A DNA stretch of 64,000 bases from Toxorhynchites rutilus septentrionalis (GCF_029784135.1 NC_073744.1:74751935-74815934), one strand, 5' to 3'; positions 30,240 to 42,759 are shown, counted from the first letter of the stretch. Program-made: numbers and translations. The notes: generated by a model not told the origin, from the sequence alone.

Positions 30240-31090
30240 CTCTAAGGGATTGGTCAACCCTCTCCTAGAACTTTCACGTATAATTGGCACGGGTCAACTT
30301 TTCCATTTCTATATGATCGCGGTCCTCCTGTTGGCGCTTAACCCATCTCAGAGTCATGGCCATGTCGACTCCTACCTTGGACATGTTCTTTCCCGTCCTA
30401 GAGCTCAGGTAGATCGTCCAGTGACAGTTTTTCTCCGCCACAACTCTATCCTTTTCCAGTCGTTTCTACCGATCGGTGCGTTGGACGTTCCATGGCTGCT
30501 TGATGTTCAGCCGCGGGGTTCGACGCTGTCGCAACTGATACATAATCGACATTTTTGGGGGCATGCATACCGCTACTAAGTAGTGGTCCAAGTGTATATC
30601 CGCACATCGGCACGTGCCGTCGGAATGAACCGCCCATCGATGAGAACATGGTCAATTGGGTTCATCGTTCAATGTTCGAGTGACCCCCATGGTGCCTTGT
30701 GGATATTCTTGAGAAGAAGAAACTTCTTCAGATTACCAGTCCTCGGGAAGATGCAAAGTTCACGTATCTTTGGCCGTTGTCGATCGTTCCGGTGTGAGAG
30801 TGTCATATTATCCCTTTCGATTTGCGCATCCATGTCCCCGATGACGATCTTGATGTACCTTTCAGAACAGCTGTCGTGTAAATCCTCCAGATTCTTCTGC
30901 TTCTCGACATATAACCCTCCTACGTGCGGGCAGTGCAAGGTGATGATACAATATTTTTATGAACCGGCACTTCACCATCATTGCACACATCCTACCGCTG
31001 CTAGCCTGCTAGTTGATTACACGACTCTACATTTGCCCTACACTATTATGCCGTTATCCAGCATGTTTGTTGTACCTCCGCTCTAGTAGT
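30240..31090 (-). pseudogene. RTE-like LINE endonuclease relic
   Basis: On the minus strand, fragments of an AP-type endonuclease of the RTE / CFDP2-like kind can be read. Around 30820-30938: YVEKQKNLEDLHDSC and IKIVIGDMDAQI (the GDxNAQ motif). Around 30690: LLLKNIHKAPWGS. Around 30600-30660, after a frameshift: a degraded NxIDHVLIDGRF and DVRIYT. Frameshifts and stops are frequent. No RT part was found. It is an old 5' fragment. Confidence 0.7.
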
Positions 31091-33120
31091 ATTGGGCTTC
31101 GCGGCTTAGGAGTTTTGCCGAAAAGGGGCATAACCCCTGCAGTGCAATGATACCAAGGTGGTGAGGCCCGAGCTGATCCAAAAGGATCTTATTGCGCCCG
31201 GGAAACGCAGCGACCTATAGTTCTAGGTACCGAGTTTCCAACCGTGATACTTAATTCATCCGCCTAGGCCGATTGCTCTGATCCATAGTCTCTTATTGAT
31301 TATGGATAGTGATAATCTTTTACCATACTACCTTACTAGGGCAGCGATGGCTAGCTTCGCGACGGGGCTGCCTTCTCGGGTGAATACGACGAGACACGCC
31401 GTTTCATTCTTCAGTCGCTTCTCCAGAAAACCAGTCGCACCCATAACGATTTCCGTGAATGATGATTCAATTTCGACTTGTTTTAGCATTGCTTCAATTT
31501 CCTGCACGCGACTGAATATAACATTCGGTTGGGTATGCTGTATATATAATATTGCAGAAGAGAACTCACGATGTTTTCCCATGTCTCCGAAATCGCAGTC
31601 TCGAGTTTATCTACACATCAACTGCAGCCCCAAGCCGCCGAGGTGACGAATCGGCCACTGACCCGCCGTCGGAAGCGGCAGCTTCCCGCAAGCAACCGAT
31701 TGCGCATTTAAACCCATGTGCTTTATTCTATGTCCGCAATTTTCTCGGTGCGTATATTTGCTGTAGGTTTTAGTTACATTGCACTTCATTCTCTGCGGTT
31801 ATTTAATTTTTTTTCGGGAATTATAAGGATAAGATGTTCCAGTTGTTTTCTGGAAGTTAGAGTGTTGGAATTTTTAATTTCACGAAGTGATATTTATTTG
31901 AACGTTTGCAACACAAATATTTCCAGAAAAATATTTAGTGTTTATGCTGAATTTTTATAAATACATTTTTCAATCAACCTGTGTGCTATTGTATTCGGTG
32001 CACGAAAGGTCGTTATTTACGAAAAGCAAAGAGGCCCGAAACCGACCACCCAAAGGAGCGCCTATTGTCAAAGAACTAAAAAACCACAGATAACCAACCC
32101 CTTTTGTTTGTTACTGTTGAAGAATTTTGGGCAAGGAATGAAAAATTCTGCTCGATAGTGAATATTTCCAGGGAACGGTGATGATCCACCGGTTCCTTCT
32201 ATCTAGTATATGTTCAAGAGTTCAAGAGCAGCAAAATAATCTCATTGCAGATCATCTTATAGTTTAGATGTGTATTGTTCTCGCAAGAGCCCATTTTAAT
32301 TGATCATTGTATCTAACATCGGCGCTGATCAAAATCAGCAAGTTATCATTAGGAGAACAGTTCGCCGGGTGCAGTTCCAAAGCTAATATCATTATATGAT
32401 GTGGGTTCTGGTTCAATTTCCTGCGATCGAGCGTCCGTACTTCGAGAGCAGCATCGCGTGGGGGAACCCCAACGCAAGGTCACATTGTCTCTATCGATCA
32501 AGCTTAAGTGCATCGGCAGGCCGAGCTGATATTCCTTTTAAATACTAGCCCAAGTTCAAGTTCATTGAATCGTAAAGTGTTTTGTGACTCGTTTCTTATG
32601 GGCGACCGTAATTGAAACCTAATTAATGCAAACAAATTATTTTGTGGACGATATACTGGGGTTGATAAGGCGTAAATTAATTATACATTATTTCTCGTGG
32701 GCTCTTTTCATTATCGCTTTCCAAATCGGGTGATTCGAGGACTGCCAGATAGTAGACAACTGAAGTTGCCGCAGGAAATAACTCTCATTCATCAATGGTG
32801 ACCGATCACAGTCTTTATTCATCTCCATCTCCATTGGATAGGAATTTGCTGTGATGATTGATCCACAAGCTATTCTATGATCAAACGAACTGTATGCCGA
32901 TTGCTTATTAATTAATGGCATCAACACTAGCAGCCGCAATGACATTGAATACTGTAAGAGTATCGAGAGAAACAACATAAAAGCTACGGAAAATGATGCG
33001 CATTTTTCGACATACGCATCGCGGAATTGCTTTTAATATCTGGTTTCTTCAACATTCCACTTGAAACAAAGACGGTTCAAAATTTTAAGATGTCGATATT
33101 GATGGGATGATGGGAAATTT
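31091..33120. other. No gene seen; one unassigned minus-strand frame
   Basis: About 2 kb without a recognisable gene. The minus-strand frame 31328-31582 (84 codons, VQEIEAMLKQVEIESSFTE) has balanced composition, but I cannot assign it and it has no matching neighbour. A GC-rich stretch at 31100-31260 looks like decayed element sequence. Confidence 0.4.
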
Positions 33121-33123
33121 GTC

Positions 33124-33465
33124 GACGTAGGACCACGTATAACCGGAAGATATAGGGGGTGAAATGAAAATCTAGGCACTGAACAAGTAGGAAAAAATGC
33201 AAGATTTGGAACGCTTATAACTCGAGCATTTCTTAATAGATCGCAAAGGTTTTTGCATCAATTGATAGAAAATATATCTACGCATCTATCATAACGAATA
33301 ACATTTCATTTTTCTTGAGATAAATAATTGAATAATTGTGAAATATCAAGCATTGTCCAAATGCACTATGTGCCCATTTTCGATTGGTCCATTTTGTGCT
33401 CCTCAAATCGTACCTACCAAAACGGGCAACCAGAGCCGCAGCGAAATACAATGAAGCACGATTGG
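33124..33465 (+). repeat. Histone H2A upstream-spacer repeat, detached copy
   Basis: It begins GACGTAGGACCACGT at 33124 and runs through ATAACATTTCATTTTTCTTG, ATGCACTATGTGCCCATTTT and GGGCAACCAGAGC to GAAGCACGATTGG. The last ~170 bp match 48058-48231 and, inverted, 52910-53088. The whole unit matches, inverted, 52910-53256. In those places it leads into a degraded H2A promoter and gene; here it stops before the gene. Confidence 0.8.
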
Positions 33466-33622
33466 CCCAATTCATTTCGCCATTGTTTTCATTGATTTGT
33501 GATTTTTCTATTTTTTTTCACAATAACAAAAGTTACTTCACTCTCAATGCTGTAACTCACGAACCAATCGCATCGCAGTTGCATATCACGCAAAATCGTT
33601 ATTCCAGTATATGTTATATTAT

Positions 33623-34540
33623 GGGCCCTATTCCAGAAAACGAGACGAGCAGACGACCGCTCGTCTCGTTTGTTTTCATATTCCAGAAGCCGAGCTCGAC
33701 TAAAAACAGACGAGTAGCTCGTCTGGCTCGACGACCGTTTGGCCGCGCTCGTCGATGAATCAGTCGAATCGTCTAGTTTGTTTGATGTGTTTGTTCACCT
33801 TGTAGATTGAAAGCATCGGTATTTTTCTGCCCCGCCTTTATCTTCAAAAATTGTTTCACGGCTAAACTAGTATTGCATAAGCAATGTATGTTTTCAACTG
33901 CAACCATCAAATTCAGTTCAGTAATTGCTTGATTTTACAGATTTTCAAATGGGCCTCTTCCAAACAACGTAACCAAATGTAAACATTGAACTCATATCCA
34001 GGGATGCTAGATGACTGTTTTGAATATATTAACACGGCACGAAAAGCGTCTTCACATATTGAATGAAAATGAATAATTCAAAACAACTACTTTATTGGAA
34101 ATACATATATATAGATTTAAAAATTTTCTTGATAAATCGTTGATTAGATGAACAAACATTGCCCCCAATAAATCCATAATAACAAAACGTCTGAGTGATG
34201 AACCCATATGCTAGAGGAAAAATATCAATGGAACCAAAAGATATATGAAACTTATTCCTTTTTGTTATGTTTTTTTTAAAAATATTTTGGCACTGAGAAA
34301 AGAGTGTCGATTGATCAATTTTAAAACTGTTTGTTGTTTTTCTCAAAACGAAAATATGTCTTCTCATCTGACATCACTGATCAAAGCGAGAAAAATTGAC
34401 TGAAGTCTCTCCAGTCTACCAAATGAAACATTTCAATGAAACTCGTGTACTGGAATTGGATATTTTGCTCGTCTCGACAGTGACTGAAACCGAGACGAGA
34501 CGAGACGAATTGCTCGTCTCGTTTTCTGGAATAGGGCTCT
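33623..34540. mobile_element. 0.92 kb MITE with GGGCCCTATTCCAG termini
   Basis: Termini are GGGCCCTATTCCAGAAAACG at 33623 and its inverse, ending GAATAGGGCTCT at 34540, about 28 bp of inverted repeat. Subterminal GAGACGAG/CTCGTCTC words are repeated many times. Flanks TTATATTAT (33614-33622) and TTATATCAT (34541-34549) fit a 9 bp target duplication with one mismatch, or 8 bp with an end shift. A duplication of 8-9 bp suggests a hAT-, P- or MULE-type mobiliser. No transposase. Confidence 0.75.
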
Positions 34541-34549
34541 TTATATCAT

Positions 34550-35566
34550 TAGATAGGGAATTTATTCAGTTTTTTTTTCATTATAACTCGAACAGGGAAG
34601 TAAGTAGAACAAGTAAACAATTTAACAAATGAGGGCGGTATGTTTTTTTAGATTTTACTCGCTGATTGCGCTGTGGGGAAGAAAATGATAGTTTCATTCA
34701 AATTTTAAAAAAATAGGTCTTTTTAATAAGTTGGCCGTGAAATATACAGAAATTGTCATAGATGATAAGTTCCGACCATATCAAAATGAAAAAAAATCAT
34801 TCGTTCGATAACTCGCAAGTAGATCGGACAGGTTTTCGAAACGATCCAACAAAGGTGTTTTTTTCCACATCGAATCAGACTGTGTTTTTTTTTCATCGGT
34901 TGCGCTTGCGAGTAGAGCGAAGCTCAAAGTGGTGCGCGACCGAGACGCAGAGGATACAATTCAGACAGATTCATCACACACGCCACACAGCAGCGGCAAG
35001 TATAAGTTTATTTTTCTTTTGTCCTCCTATCATTCCTTCTACCATCCAAGGCGCCTAGAAGTATATACTAAGGTGGGCCAACTTGCTAAAACCACTCTTC
35101 AGCCATCTTGGAAGTCTACTGTATTTTGTTTGTAAACAAAACACAATACGCTATTGTCGAAGCTCGCTCGTGATCAGTCTGTCTCTTTCACGCTACAAGC
35201 AAATAATTCCCCTTCTACTTTCTTCCGTGCTGTTTTCATATACCGCTCCCCTAACCAACTTAGTGACGAAACGGCCTCACCTAGTACCATAGACCCGTCT
35301 TGCTACCATCTGTGCTCGATTTACACCATTGTTCATCTGTGTGTTTACCAAATCGGCAAACGTTGGCATTAGGGGTGTCTATTTTTTCTTGGTTACATTA
35401 CCGTTGAAATTTTATTGGAACTTTTTTTCATTTTAGAATTTTATATAAATAAAATAAATTAATATAAATATTATCCGCAGTATAACCTTATAATATTTTT
35501 TTTTACTTATTCATTTTGATAATTATTATATTTGTTCATATCGAACAGTTGACCGATTTTTCTAAT
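34550..35566 (+). other. Probable 5' leader of the I-clade element (limits unknown)
   Basis: No ORF of note. The segment directly precedes ORF1 of the I-clade element, and part of it may be that element's 5' UTR. The relic at 500-2222 lacks this end, so the boundary cannot be set from this window. Confidence 0.3.
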
Positions 35567-36934
35567 ATGACTGAGGGCGGAAAGGACCCCCCGTTGACGC
35601 AATTGAATATTTCTGATACCGAACCTCCTCCTGAAGAGCAGGAGGATGAAGCAGAAATTGAGGTAGAAAATTCTGTTTACGAAGTTGATAGTTCCGAAGA
35701 TGAGGAAATCGACGAGAAACAGGATTTTCGTCCTAAAGAATACCCTGAAGGCTCCAAAGGCCCATTCATTGTGTACTTTAGACGAAAATCCAAACCTCTC
35801 AATGTCATTCGCATCTCGAAGGAACTAACTCAACATTTTTCTGACGTTACCGAAATTACACGGATGGGGCCAGACAAACTACGAGTTGTCGTCTCAAGCA
35901 GGACCCAAGCGAACAAAATAACGCGCTGCGACCTCTTTGCGATTGAGTATCGTGTATACGTACCCTGTTGCAACGTCGAAATAGACGGCGTAATAACCGA
36001 AAAGGGTTTTACCCGAAAAGAGATAATCGATGGTGTCGGTCGCTTCAAGAACTCCACACTAAAAACTGTGAAGATTCTTGCATGCGATCGACTGAAATCT
36101 GTGTCACATAAAAATGACAAAAGAATTCTCAATCGGACAAACTCTTTTCGTGTGACTTTTGAGGGTTCCGCCCTTCCAAATTACGTTGCAATAGGGGCAC
36201 TTCGTTTACCTGTTCGATTGTTTGTACCCCGGGTAATGAAATGCAACAAATGTATGCAACTCGGTCACACGGCCGCCTATTGTTGCAATAAAAAACGTTG
36301 CGCAGATTGTGGAGAGAGCCATGATGAAAATCCTTGCGCGAAAGAGCACAAGTGTCTTCATTGCGGCGGGACTCCTCATGATCTTATTCAATGCCCGGTG
36401 TACAAACAACGAGGGGAAAAACTCAAGCGTTCCTTAAAGGAACGTTTCAAGCGGACTTTTGCAGAAATGCTTAAGAGTTCCGTGCCAACGACACAGGACA
36501 ATCCCTACTCCATTCTGCAGAACGACGAGCCTGTTGCTGACGCTCCCAATGCCGGATGTTCCGGTACATCGCAGGGTGCCATCAGGAAAAGAAAAATTAC
36601 TTCTTTTCCATCACTCCCTAGAAAGAATACCGAAACTTCCCAAGTTGGAATGAAGCCTCGAATTGAACGTGCTGAGAATAGGCCGAAGCAAGTACCTCCC
36701 AGTTTACGTAGTCATGCTACCAACCAGGGGTCCTCAGCACTTTCCGGAACAACAACGAACACGTCTGTTCCATTTTCGAGGTCGAAGAAACAGCCACTAC
36801 CTAGCCTGCTTGCGCTTTCAGACCTTGTGGATAACATTTTAAATGCTTTAAATATAAATGATCCTCTTAAAAGCATAGTATCATGTTTGCTTCCGGTTGT
36901 GAGAACATTTTTGAAAGAAAAATGTGGCTTTTGA
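35567..36934 (+). CDS. I-clade LINE ORF1 with three zinc knuckles
   Basis: Intact ORF of 455 residues from ATG 35567 (MTEGGKDPPLTQ); the open frame reaches further 5' but without ATG. It has an acidic N-terminus (EEQEDEAEIEVEN, SSEDEEIDEKQD). Three retroviral-type knuckles lie at about 36242-36385: CNKCMQLGHTAAYC (CX2CX4HX4C), CADCGESHDENPC (CX2CX3HX4C) and CLHCGGTPHDLIQC. A basic, Ser-rich tail follows. Three knuckles in ORF1 plus RNase H in ORF2 fit the I clade. The protein packages the element RNA. It ends 19 bases before the first ATG of ORF2. Confidence 0.88.
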   Translation: MTEGGKDPPLTQLNISDTEPPPEEQEDEAEIEVENSVYEVDSSEDEEIDEKQDFRPKEYPEGSKGPFIVYFRRKSKPLNVIRISKELTQHFSDVTEITRMGPDKLRVVVSSRTQANKITRCDLFAIEYRVYVPCCNVEIDGVITEKGFTRKEIIDGVGRFKNSTLKTVKILACDRLKSVSHKNDKRILNRTNSFRVTFEGSALPNYVAIGALRLPVRLFVPRVMKCNKCMQLGHTAAYCCNKKRCADCGESHDENPCAKEHKCLHCGGTPHDLIQCPVYKQRGEKLKRSLKERFKRTFAEMLKSSVPTTQDNPYSILQNDEPVADAPNAGCSGTSQGAIRKRKITSFPSLPRKNTETSQVGMKPRIERAENRPKQVPPSLRSHATNQGSSALSGTTTNTSVPFSRSKKQPLPSLLALSDLVDNILNALNINDPLKSIVSCLLPVVRTFLKEKCGF

Positions 36935-36953
36935 GCAGCGTTCATTTCCCTCG

Positions 36954-39900
36954 ATGCCTAATTCAGCGCAAGAGGTCAAGGATTTGACCACTGTCATACA
37001 GTGGAATTGCAGAAGCATCATCCCTAAACTAGACCAATTTAAATTTTTAGTTCACAGTTCTAACTGTGATGTATTTTCTCTCTGTGAAACATGGCTTTGT
37101 TCAGCCGACGAGCTGAATTTTCACGATTTCAACATTATTCGCCTCGATCGTAACGACTCGTTTGGTGGCGTACTATTGGGGATCAAAAAACGTCACTCCT
37201 TCTATAGAGTCACTATCCCATCGATGACAGGCATTGAAGCTGTCGCTTGCCAGATACAAATCAATGGCAAAGAACTCTGCATTGCTTCGATATATATTCC
37301 TCCCAGGACTACGGTAGGCCGCCATCAGTTCTTTGATATTATCGAGGCATTGCCGGAGCCGCGGTTAATCTTAGGTGACTTCAACTCCCATGGAACAGCA
37401 TGGGGGTCATTCTACGATGACAACCGTGCCACGTTGATTTATGATCTGTGCGACAACTTCAACATGACAGTTTTAAATACTGGGGAAGCAACTAGGATAG
37501 CCAACCCTCCTGCACGGGCAAGCATGCTAGACATATCTCTCTGCTCTTCTTCATTATCCCTGGATTGCACATGGAAGGTAATCCAAGATCCCCACGGTAG
37601 TGATCACCTACCAATAATTTTATCGATCGCCAATGAATCAAAATCTAGTGAGTCAGTCGATATTGCGTATGACCTCACGAAGAATATTGAATGGAGAAAA
37701 GTTACAGAATTAATATCTGAAGCAATCATTTCGATGCATGAACTTCCTCCCCTTGAAGAGTATAATTTTATTCCAAGTTTGATTTACGAAAGCGCACTTG
37801 AAACTCAAAAGAAACGTGTACCGGCTACCACTTTCCGACGTCGTCCTCCATCACTTTGGTGGGACAAGGAGTGTTCGAAGGTCTACCTTGAAAAATCATC
37901 CGCTTTCAAAAAATTCAGAAAAACTGGATTAGTGGAATGGTTTCGAAAGTACCAAGCTCTAGAAGCCAAACTAAAAGGTCTGATTAAAGCAAAAAAGCGT
38001 GGATATTGGCGGAAATTCGTCAATGGTTTGTCAAGGGAGACCGTTATGAGTACTCTTTGGAATACGGCTAGGAGAATGCGTGGCTGGAACCATACCAATG
38101 AAAGTGAGGAATACTCTGACCGTTGGATTTTCAAATTTGCAAGGAAGGTTTGTCCCGATTCTGTTCCTGCACAAAGCGTCGTACGCGATATTCCGCTCCA
38201 ATGCGATTATGAGAATTTTTCGATGGTAGAATTCTCAATTGCCCTCCTCTCATGTAACAATTCAGCTCCGGGGTCGGACAAGATTAAATTCAACTTGTTG
38301 AAGAATCTTCCCGACTTGGCAAAACAGCGTTTGCTGAACTTGTTCAACAAGTTTCTGGAGCTGAATATTGTCCCGCATGACTGGAGACAAGTGAGAGTGA
38401 TAGCCATACGAAAACCCAACAAGCCGGCTTGCGATCACAACTCGTATAGGCCGATTGCAATGTTATCCTGTATTCTCAAATTGTTAGAGAAAATGATTCT
38501 ACTTCGTTTGGACAAGTGGGTCGAAACGAACAATTTGCTGTCAAATACGCAGTTTGGCTTCCGCCGAGGTAAAGGGACGAATGATTGTCTCGCGCTGCTA
38601 TCTTCTGAAATCCAAATCGCATTTGCTCGCAAAGAACAAATGGCTTCCGTTTTCCTCGATATCAAAGGGGCATTTGATTCAGTTTCCATGGAAATTCTCT
38701 CAGAGAAGCTTCATAATCGTGGACTTTCACCAATTCTGAATAATTTCCTGTACAATTTACTGTCAGAAAAGCACATGAATTTCTCTCATGGCAACTCAAA
38801 ATCTTCTCGTTACAGTTTTATGGGTTACAGTACCGCAAGGCTCCTGCCTAAGCCCCCTCTTGTACAGTTTTTACGTCAATGATATGGATGATTGTCTAAC
38901 TAGAGACTGCACGCTGAGACAACTTGCAGACGATAGAGTTATTTCCATCACGGGTACTAATCCCGTCGTTCTGCAAAAGTCGTTGCAAGATACCCTGAAC
39001 AATCTGTTCACGTGGGCCCTCAAGCTGGGTATCGAATTCTCTACGGAGAAAACTGAAATGGTCGTATTTTCTAGGAAGCACGAACCCGCCCAATTCCAGC
39101 TTCACCTATCCGGCAAAACGATCCAACACTCTATGTTTTTCAAATACCTGGGTGTATATTTTGATTCTAAGTGTACCTGGGGGAGACACATTGCGTATTT
39201 GAAAAAGAAATGCCAGCAAAGAATCAATTTTCTCCAAACAATAACCAGAACATGGTGGGGTGCCCATCCAGGAGACCTCATTCAGTTGTACAAAACAACG
39301 ATATTGTCAGTGTTAGAATATGGCAGTTTTTGCTTCCGATCAGCTGCCAGGATTCATATTCTCAAGCTGGAGAGGATACAATATCGTTGCTTGCGTATAG
39401 CCATGGGGTGTTTGCATTCGACACATACGATGAGTCTCGAAGTTTTGGCAGGAGTACCCCCGCTTACTCTCGGTTCACATAATTATCCTACAGATTTCTC
39501 ATCCGTTGCAAGATCATGAATCCATTGGTGATTGATAACTTCGAAAATCTACTACAACTGACTCCTCAGTCAAGTTTTATGTCTTTATACCATGAGTACC
39601 TTACCCACGACGTGCACCCTTCACCAGGCATCTCCAACCAAGTTTGCTTCTCATACTTTTGCAATTCCTCTGTCATTTTTGATCTGTCCATGCGACAAAA
39701 AATCCATGGAATACCAGATCACCTACGCTCCAATGTTATTCCGTCGATATTTTCGGAAAAATATGGGAAAGTTGGATCTGATAAAATGTTCTTTACTGAC
39801 GGTTCATACATAAACGGGTCCACTGGCTTCGGCATCTTCAATGAAAATTTCAGTGCCTCTTTCAAACTCAAAGATCCTTGTTCCGTGTATGTCGCAGAAA

Positions 39901-40637
39901 TGGGTGCGATATACTATGCTCTAGGGATCATTGAAACACTGCCCTTCGACCATTATTTTATTTTTTCAGACAGTCTCAGCTCAATAGAGGCAATCCGCTC
40001 AATGAAAGTTGATAAACGCTCATCTTATTTCCTAACAAGAATAAGACATCTATTGAGTGTTTTGGTCGAAAAATTATTCAAGATTACCTTAGCATGGGTT
40101 CCCTCTCATTGCTCGATTCCGGAGGATGAGAAAGCGGACTCGCTAGCTAAGGTGGGCGCTTCAGAAGGCACACTTTTTGAAAGGCAAATTGCCTATAATG
40201 AATTTTTTCACATTCCTCGTCAGGACACACTCGTTAGTTGGCAGCGCATGTGGAGTGAAGATGAGTTCGGTCGTTGGTTACGCACGATTATCCCTAAGGT
40301 CTCGACGAGTGCATGGTTCAAGGGATTGAATGTAGGTCGTGATTTCATTCGCGTGATATCTCGGCTTATGTCCAATCACTACAACCTAAACGCGCATCTC
40401 TATCGCATTGGGCTCGCAGCAAACAATCTTTGTGATTGTGGCGATGGTTACCACGACATCGAGCATGTTGTCTGGTCGTGTATCCGGTTCCATGCTGCTC
40501 GCTCTCAGCTCTCTAGAGTACTGAGAGCACAAGGCAGACAATCGGATATCCCCGTCCGGGATATCTTAGGTAGCCGTGATCCTGATCTTCTGCTTCATCT
40601 ATACCTGTTCCTCAGAAACGCCGATGTCAACGTTTAA
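36954..40637 (+). pseudogene. I-clade LINE ORF2 (endonuclease, RT, RNase H), broken twice
   Basis: Starts at ATG 36954. The endonuclease domain has VIQWNCRSI, SLCETWL, LGDFNSHGTAWG, SMLDIS and GSDHLPI. The RT has NSYRPIAMLSC, FRRGKGTND, LDIKGAFDS, PQGSCLSPLLYSF and QLADDR, then the thumb. RNase H has FFTDGS, VAEMGAIYYAL, FSDSLSS and SHCSIPEDEKADSLA. A CX1CX7HX4C motif (CDCGDGYHDIEHVVWSC) ends it. A 4-base insertion near 38825, just before PQGSC, shifts the frame and reaches a stop at 38880-38882. A second shift near 39470 returns to the first frame, followed at once by TAA at 39480-39482. The element is close to full length but cannot make an intact ORF2 protein. Confidence 0.92.
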
Positions 40638-41160
40638 TGATGTTTACTTCGTTGTGTCCCCGTTTCATATCCCTCCTATCCAAACGATAAACTTTTACTT
40701 AGTCGCGGCAATATATACACACACTCTTTACAGATACACGGGCCAAAGGTTGTGCAGTCCACTGATCATTCAACAAGAGCCAAAGGTTGTACCGTTCATG
40801 ACAACTCTACACGAGCTGATGATTGCGCCGGCTAGTGACCATTCTATCCTGGATTCCTCGAGTCGAGAAAGACGCACCACGCTAGATATGGGGTACAGAC
40901 TAGGGGGGCGTTGCTGATTAATGGTCAGCTGCATCCTAATAGGAAGTATCCCGTGTCGGGCACACGTACAGAGCATCGAAGACTGCAACATACCAATTAT
41001 GAGAACACTTGTAATACTAACCTCGAGCCAACCGCGAGTAATCGGTTACATATTACTAACATAGTTGTAAAACAAAAATTGTCAAAATATTGGACTCCCG
41101 GCCCCGTCAGGCTAACGCCACATGTGCCTTAATAAAAAATATATTTTGGGGAAAAAAAAA
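40638..41160 (+). mobile_element. 3' UTR and tail of the I-clade element
   Basis: Non-coding. Contains CTCGAGCCAACCGCGAGTAA (about 41022-41041), shared with the relic at 2074-2094. It ends AATAAAAAATATATTTTGGGG followed by an A-rich tail around 41150-41160. Confidence 0.7.
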
Positions 41161-41690
41161 TGAAAAAACCTAAAAATGGGTAAAAAAACATTATTGTCAT
41201 GTATAGTTGTTGAAAATATATTTGATTTTGTATATTTTCTATAGGGACCAAAAATTTCAAAGCGCTATAAAACACGTCGTCGCTGGTCGTCGCAGCAATA
41301 CTCTCTAGAATTTAGTAGTATATACCTGAAACTTCGAGAAGAACAACATGACCCGACCCGAGAGTTCCTGAGTGTAAAAAGATGCCGATCAACAAAGTTG
41401 AAATTATGATTTTAATTCTTAATTTTCTCTTTTTTTTATGCTTATAACGTTTAAAAGAATATAGTACACTTATAAATTATTCTGTTATTATCAGGGCTCG
41501 GCAAAGTCATATTCAATTGAGGATAATCAGGGGACTATGAAGAAATTCGCCTTCGTATTCAATTGAAAATGAGTTTTGGCTTCTTCCAGCAATTTCTCCG
41601 TCGACATGGCTCAAAAGCCATTCGGGCGTTTAGTTGTTATCTCACTATACGACTCGACTATCTCATTTCATTCTCCCCCGTTACATGGAC
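41161..41690. other. No gene seen
   Basis: AT-rich spacer between the I-clade tail and the next repeat. No supported feature. Confidence 0.4.
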
Positions 41691-41724
41691 TTCATTGCAT
41701 ATTGAAGTGACTTCCCCTAAAAGA

Positions 41725-41883
41725 ATCGTTTCTCTCTCATGTATCACGTATACATGTATCGATGTTTGAGTTCAAAGTGGTATGGCATATACTAATGAGC
41801 TACATTTTTGTATCGTACATGAAAATTACCCACACATAAAATAATAAATTTATAAAATAGTGTGCAGTGAATTCTGCTGATAT
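41725..41883 (+). repeat. Dispersed repeat, left piece (rest at 45890-46320)
   Basis: TCTCTCATGTATCACGTATA, CATCGATGTTTGAGTTCAAA and AAATAGTGTGCAGTG match 62110-62236 with modest divergence. In the copy at 62060-62710 the sequence continues directly into a part that here is found only at 45890-46320. This copy therefore appears to be split by the intervening 4 kb. Confidence 0.65.
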
Positions 41884-42759
41884 AGGGGAACCACGGGTAA
41901 GACGGACAGTGTGGGTATAATGAAAAGGTGGTTGATTTGTATAGTTGCATTATGAATTTCAAATTTCTGTTGATGAGAACCCCTTCTACATGCTATTCAA
42001 TAATATTTAAACCATCATATGATAATGAATACTGATCAAAAGTGGAATGGGAAAGCAAAAACCGAAAATCAAACATGATTTCGCGTGTGGATGTAATTTT
42101 TTCGGCTCCGTCTTAATTGCAATATTGAATTCGCTGATGGTTATGTTTCGGTTTGTGAGTTGACAGAGAAGCGATATTAGGTATGTACGGAAAAGTAAAT
42201 TCATTCATAAGAGGTAAATTTAAATTATTGAAATAATTGCACTGGTGGGGTTGGAATGGACAGTCACATCCATAATCACCTCCAATGCATGATGGAAAGT
42301 GAAGGGAAGAATATTAAACTCTTTTTTATTTCTTTCTCTTTTTGTCCTATTTCAGTTATTGGACACACAAACACTGAGAAAGAGCGAGATTATGCCTCTC
42401 CCAAGCGATAAATTTCTACGCTTCGTATATTATGAACCTGCCCTGCCTGCGGGACACAAAAAACAAAACGTTATGTATATACGTTATGTTAATATAAACC
42501 ATAGTTTAGCGAGTCTAAACTGATCTGTATTATTTCTTTTCTAAGTATCGGCACTTAGTTGTGGTTTTTCGGTGGTTTAGATTTAGTTTACGCCTGAAAA
42601 TCACTCGCTCAATCTGAGCATTTACAGCATTATTTTATAAGGCCTACAACAAAAATGATTCAAAGGTGTTGATTCGCAGATGTAGCACTGTCAAGCAACT
42701 TCATGAGTTTTTCATACTGCAAGCTCCACCCACACAGTGAAGGAGTTGGACATACTGAG

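Noticed and set aside
31328..31582. A host exon from an 84-codon minus-strand frame
   Set aside because: Plausible composition but no recognisable domain and no neighbouring exon; kept only as a note.
42299..42523. An exon after a pyrimidine-rich tract ending TTTCAG (about 42356)
   Set aside because: The reading frame starts at a non-ATG codon and shows no domain; such acceptor-like tracts are common in AT-rich DNA.
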